Assembly (NCBI GenBank): GCA_044220545.1
Contig: JBGAQX010000002.1
Coordinates: 196,200-260,199 of the forward strand
Direction of reading: 5' to 3'
Source of the DNA: Fen-999 sp044220545
Lineage (GTDB): Bacteria > Pseudomonadota > Gammaproteobacteria > Burkholderiales > Rhodocyclaceae
Length of the DNA stretch: 64,000 nucleotides
The notes beneath the pieces were generated by a model. It worked only from the letters and a program-made list of their open reading frames with translations, was not told the origin of the DNA and did no database searches. Made by a program: the position numbers and the translations under genes. Below are positions 61,521 through 64,000 of this stretch, piece by piece (positions within the stretch are counted from its first letter, which is position 1; each line of letters begins with the position of its first letter).

Positions 61521-61913
61521 ATGAGCCTCGCATCGCAGCTCACCGCGCTGGCCAGCCGCATCGGTTTGGAAATCAAAGCCAAGATCAATGCCGATCACCC
61601 CGGGGTGGCGAAGGCATGGGTTTGCTTTGGATACGTCGGCAACAGCATCGTCATCAATTCGGGACACAACGTCGCGAGTGTCACCCGCCTGGCGGCAGGT
61701 CGCTATCGCGTGCATTTCGCCACTCCGTTCCCGAACACAAACTACTGCTGGACGGCGCTTGCACGCAGCAGCGTCGATAGTGGGCAACAGCGTATTGCCA
61801 TCGTGCGATCCACCACCGACCAAAAGACCGTCCAGTACGTCGATATTGCCTGCGCGACAGGTGCGAGCAGCTTTGCCGATTCCACCGAAATCAACCTCGT
61901 GGTGTTCCGGTGA
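61521..61913 (+). CDS. Tail-tip/fibre-end-like phage protein
   Basis: 130 residues. VAKAWVCFGYVGNSIVINSGHNVASVTRL, GRYRVHFATPFPNTNYCWTA and VVFR resemble C-terminal receptor or collar domains of phage fibres. The N terminus MSLASQLTALASRIGLEIKA parallels the preceding protein, so the pair may be one split fibre or two co-assembling subunits. 3-nt gap before it; it overlaps gpW by 4 nt. Confidence 0.65.
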   Translation: MSLASQLTALASRIGLEIKAKINADHPGVAKAWVCFGYVGNSIVINSGHNVASVTRLAAGRYRVHFATPFPNTNYCWTALARSSVDSGQQRIAIVRSTTDQKTVQYVDIACATGASSFADSTEINLVVFR

Positions 61914-62140
61914 GCACGCCGACCTACACCGAGGCCCAGCTGCAGGCCCTGCGCGATGCACTGGCCAAGGGCGAGAAGCGCGTGACCTTCGGCGACAAGA
62001 CCGTCGAATACCGATCGATCGACGAACTCACGGCAGCGATCCATGAGGTCGAACTGGCGTTGCACAAGGATGCCGTGACGACCGGATTGATTCCGCGTGC
62101 TGCCCGGCAGATCCGCATCACCACGGCGAAGGGGTTCTGA
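61910..62140 (+). CDS. gpW-like head-tail joining protein
   Basis: 76 residues from GTG 61910. TEAQLQALRDALAKGEKRVTFGDKTVEYRSIDEL is characteristic of gpW/gp6-type head completion proteins, small and placed right before portal. It closes the capsid portal before the tail joins. Confidence 0.88.
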   Translation: MSTPTYTEAQLQALRDALAKGEKRVTFGDKTVEYRSIDELTAAIHEVELALHKDAVTTGLIPRAARQIRITTAKGF

Positions 62141-63646
62141 ATGGGCTGGACTCAGCACAATTGGATTCGGCGAATCTCCCGCCGCATGTTCGGCAGCAAC
62201 CCGCTGCACGAGGCCGCAGGTGCCGGTCGGCGTTCGTTTGCCTGGCTGCCGAGTAATCCTGGGGCCGTAGCGGCAATGACGGCAACCCAGACGGAACTGC
62301 GCACCAAGAGCCGTGACCTGGTGCGTCGCAATGCCTGGGCCAATGCCGCCCTCGAATCCTATGTCGCCAATGCCATCGGCACTGGCATCAAGCCGCAGTC
62401 ACTGGTCGCGGACCCGACAATCCGCGAGCGGATCCAGGCCTTGTGGCGCGACTGGACCCTGGATGCCGATGCGGCTGGCCTGACCGACTTCTATGGTCTG
62501 CAGGCGCTGGCCTGTCGCGCCATGCTCGAAGGTGGCGAAGCGCTGATCCGCATTCGCTACCGCCGCAAGGAAGATGGTCTGGCCGTGGCGCTGCAATTGC
62601 AGGTGCTGGAACCCGAGCATCTGCCGGTGACCCTCAACACCACGGCCGAAAATGGCAATGTGATCCGCGCCGGCATCGAGTTCGACCGGCTCGGACGGCG
62701 CGTGGCCTATCACCTCTATCGCACCCATCCCGAGGATGGCGCATTGGCGCCAATGTCCGGCAATGGTGGCATGGAGACTGCGCGAATCGATGCCAGCGAA
62801 ATCCTGCATCTGTTCCGCCCGCTGCGCCCGGGCCAGATTCGTGGCGAGCCGTGGCTGGCGCGGGCCCTGGTCAAACTCAACGAACTCGACCAGTACGACG
62901 ATGCCGAGCTGGTGCGCAAGAAGACCGCCGCCATGTTCGCCGGCTTCATCACCCGCCTGGCCCCCGAAGACAACCTGATGGGGGAAGGCTCGGCCGATCC
63001 CAACGGCGTGGCGCTGGCCGGGCTGGAACCGGGCACCTTGCAAATCCTGGAACCCGGCGAGGACGTGAAATTCTCGCAGCCGGCCGATGTTGGCGCGAGC
63101 TACGCCGAGTTCCTGCGCATGCAGTTTCGGGCAGTCGCCGCTGCCATGGGCGTGACCTACGAGCAACTGACCGGGGATCTCACCCAGGTCAATTACTCCT
63201 CGATCCGAGCTGGACTCCTTGAGTTCCGCCGCCGCTGCGAAGCACTCCAGCACGGCGTGATCGTTCATCAGCTGTGCCGGCCAATCTGGCAGACGTTCAT
63301 TGAGCAGGCTGTGCTTGAAGGGGCACTGTCGTTGCCGGGCTATGCCCGGGGCGGCCAGGCACAGCGGCGCGCGTACCTGGCGGTGAAGTGGATTCCGCAG
63401 GGCTGGCAGTGGGTGGATCCGCAGAAGGAGTTCAACGCCATGCTCACCGCCATGCGTGCCGGTCTGCTGTCGCGCTCCGAGGCGATTTCGTCTTTCGGCT
63501 ATGACGCCGAGGATGTCGATCGCGAGATTGCAGCGGATAACGCCCGGGCGGATGCCCTCGGCCTCGTGTTCGAGTCCGATCCACGCCACGACCTGGGGAC
63601 TGCACAAGCGGCCCCTGTCTCTCCCGACAACCAGGAGAACCCCTGA
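62141..63646 (+). CDS. Phage portal protein, lambda family
   Basis: 501 residues. Family segments include RDLVRRNAWANAALESYVANAIGTGIKP, MLEGGEALIRIRYR, FRPLRPGQIRGEPWLA and GVTYEQLTGDLTQVNYSSIRAGLLEFRR. The dodecameric portal is the DNA entry vertex. It abuts gpW and is followed at 1 nt by the S49 protease, the classic lambda B-C order. Confidence 0.93.
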   Translation: MGWTQHNWIRRISRRMFGSNPLHEAAGAGRRSFAWLPSNPGAVAAMTATQTELRTKSRDLVRRNAWANAALESYVANAIGTGIKPQSLVADPTIRERIQALWRDWTLDADAAGLTDFYGLQALACRAMLEGGEALIRIRYRRKEDGLAVALQLQVLEPEHLPVTLNTTAENGNVIRAGIEFDRLGRRVAYHLYRTHPEDGALAPMSGNGGMETARIDASEILHLFRPLRPGQIRGEPWLARALVKLNELDQYDDAELVRKKTAAMFAGFITRLAPEDNLMGEGSADPNGVALAGLEPGTLQILEPGEDVKFSQPADVGASYAEFLRMQFRAVAAAMGVTYEQLTGDLTQVNYSSIRAGLLEFRRRCEALQHGVIVHQLCRPIWQTFIEQAVLEGALSLPGYARGGQAQRRAYLAVKWIPQGWQWVDPQKEFNAMLTAMRAGLLSRSEAISSFGYDAEDVDREIAADNARADALGLVFESDPRHDLGTAQAAPVSPDNQENP

Positions 63647-63647
63647 C

Positions 63648-64000
63648 ATGAATCTGCCTCATCTTGCGTCCCGTCTCTACGGGACGCCGCTTCTGCTCGC
63701 CCGTGCCAAGCTGGATGTGATCCTCTCCGTGCTCGGAGAACGGGTGAACTGGCCGGAATCAGATCTGGCCGCACCGCTGGTCTCGAAGCGGCCAACGATC
63801 GATGCGCCGGTGGGCATTGCCGTCATTTCGGTGGTCGGTTCGCTGGTCCGTCGCACGGTTGGCCTGGACCCGGCATCGGGCTTCACGTCCTACGCCGAGA
63901 TCGCCGGCATGGTCGATACGGCAATCGCTGACCCTTCGGTCGAGGGCATCGTTCTCGACATCGATTCGCCCGGAGGCGAAGCCGGAGGCGTATTCGAACT
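63648..64000 (+). CDS. S49-family head maturation protease, 3'-truncated by window edge
   Basis: The first ~117 residues are visible. IAVISVVGSLVRRTV and VEGIVLDIDSPGGEAGG are the ClpP/SppA-fold start of phage S49 proteases (lambda C type), which process the portal and scaffold. The catalytic Ser lies beyond the window. ATG 63648 follows CCAGGAGAA. Confidence 0.88.
   Translation, partial: MNLPHLASRLYGTPLLLARAKLDVILSVLGERVNWPESDLAAPLVSKRPTIDAPVGIAVISVVGSLVRRTVGLDPASGFTSYAEIAGMVDTAIADPSVEGIVLDIDSPGGEAGGVFE

Larger units (their letters stand above)
40722..64000 (+). mobile_element. Prophage of lambdoid siphovirus type, cut by the right window edge
   Basis: The left limit is set at the first unambiguous element gene and is approximate. 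Cargo/TA genes, HTH and antirepressor, recombination genes, primase-helicase, resolvase, methylases, terminase small and large subunits, gpW, portal and S49 protease appear in standard phage order. No integrase or repressor is seen, so the other att end must lie to the right. No duplicate of the tRNA-Ser 3' end was found within the window. Confidence 0.9.

Overview
The window looks like the chromosome of a free-living betaproteobacterium, most probably Rhodocyclales or a near neighbour. This rests on high GC, the surE-pcm-nlpD-rpoS order, dapA-bamC, a PsrA-style beta-oxidation operon, betaproteobacterial FadE/FadJ architectures and a roxA-like/rlmD neighbourhood. I had no database access, so the taxonomy and every family name come from reading motifs and gene order.

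Bases 1 to about 37,800 are core genome. (a) 1-5981: two TonB-dependent receptors flank a broken YfiR-like gene and a CHASE8-type hybrid histidine kinase. (b) 6009-7474: an LrgAB pair and a small lipoprotein. (c) 7555-17,405, leftward: a complete fatty-acid-use operon (TetR, FadE, FadI, FadJ, FadL, chalcone-isomerase-like protein, FadD) with a promoter and a PsrA-like operator at the TetR end. (d) 17,585-21,023: surE-pcm-nlpD-rpoS, with an unusual 81-bp tandem duplication between surE and pcm. (e) 21,055-25,943, leftward: MoxR, DUF58, transglutaminase-like and MltB genes. (f) 26,048-37,815: a histone-deacetylase-like enzyme, dapA, bamC, a ferredoxin-NADP reductase, a metallo-beta-lactamase-fold protein, a Met/Gly repeat lipoprotein, a RoxA-like oxygenase, rlmD, queD, a radical SAM protein, lysC and two tRNA-Ser genes.

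Bases 37,816-40,721 are a transition zone. They hold an AraC regulator and a SnoaL-like protein bracketed by two diverged ~200-bp repeats that contain CTGTTGAC motifs. From about 40.7 kb to the right edge lies a prophage, cut off by the window. Its left end carries an unrecognised four-gene operon (tandem ribbon-helix-helix protein, small HARxxQRG-type protein, 299-aa and 319-aa unknowns), then ParDE. A long rightward early operon follows: HTH protein, BRO antirepressor, Sak4-like ATPase, SSB-like protein, Cas4/RecB-like nuclease, primase-helicase, RuvC-like resolvase and DUF6362 protein. Next come two tandem ParB-like/DNA-methyltransferase fusions and a leftward block of small proteins whose three transcription units share one upstream element. 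The packaging/head module is terminase small subunit, GpA-type large subunit, two tail-fibre-like proteins, gpW, portal and S49 protease. No integrase, repressor, capsid or lysis gene is visible; these probably lie to the right.

The most unusual items are the four-gene unknown operon, a 16-bp inverted repeat enclosing a 24-bp alternating purine-pyrimidine tract just after the primase (candidate phage origin), the thrice-repeated promoter-like element, the diverged repeats beside tRNA-Ser, and the internally deleted YfiR gene.
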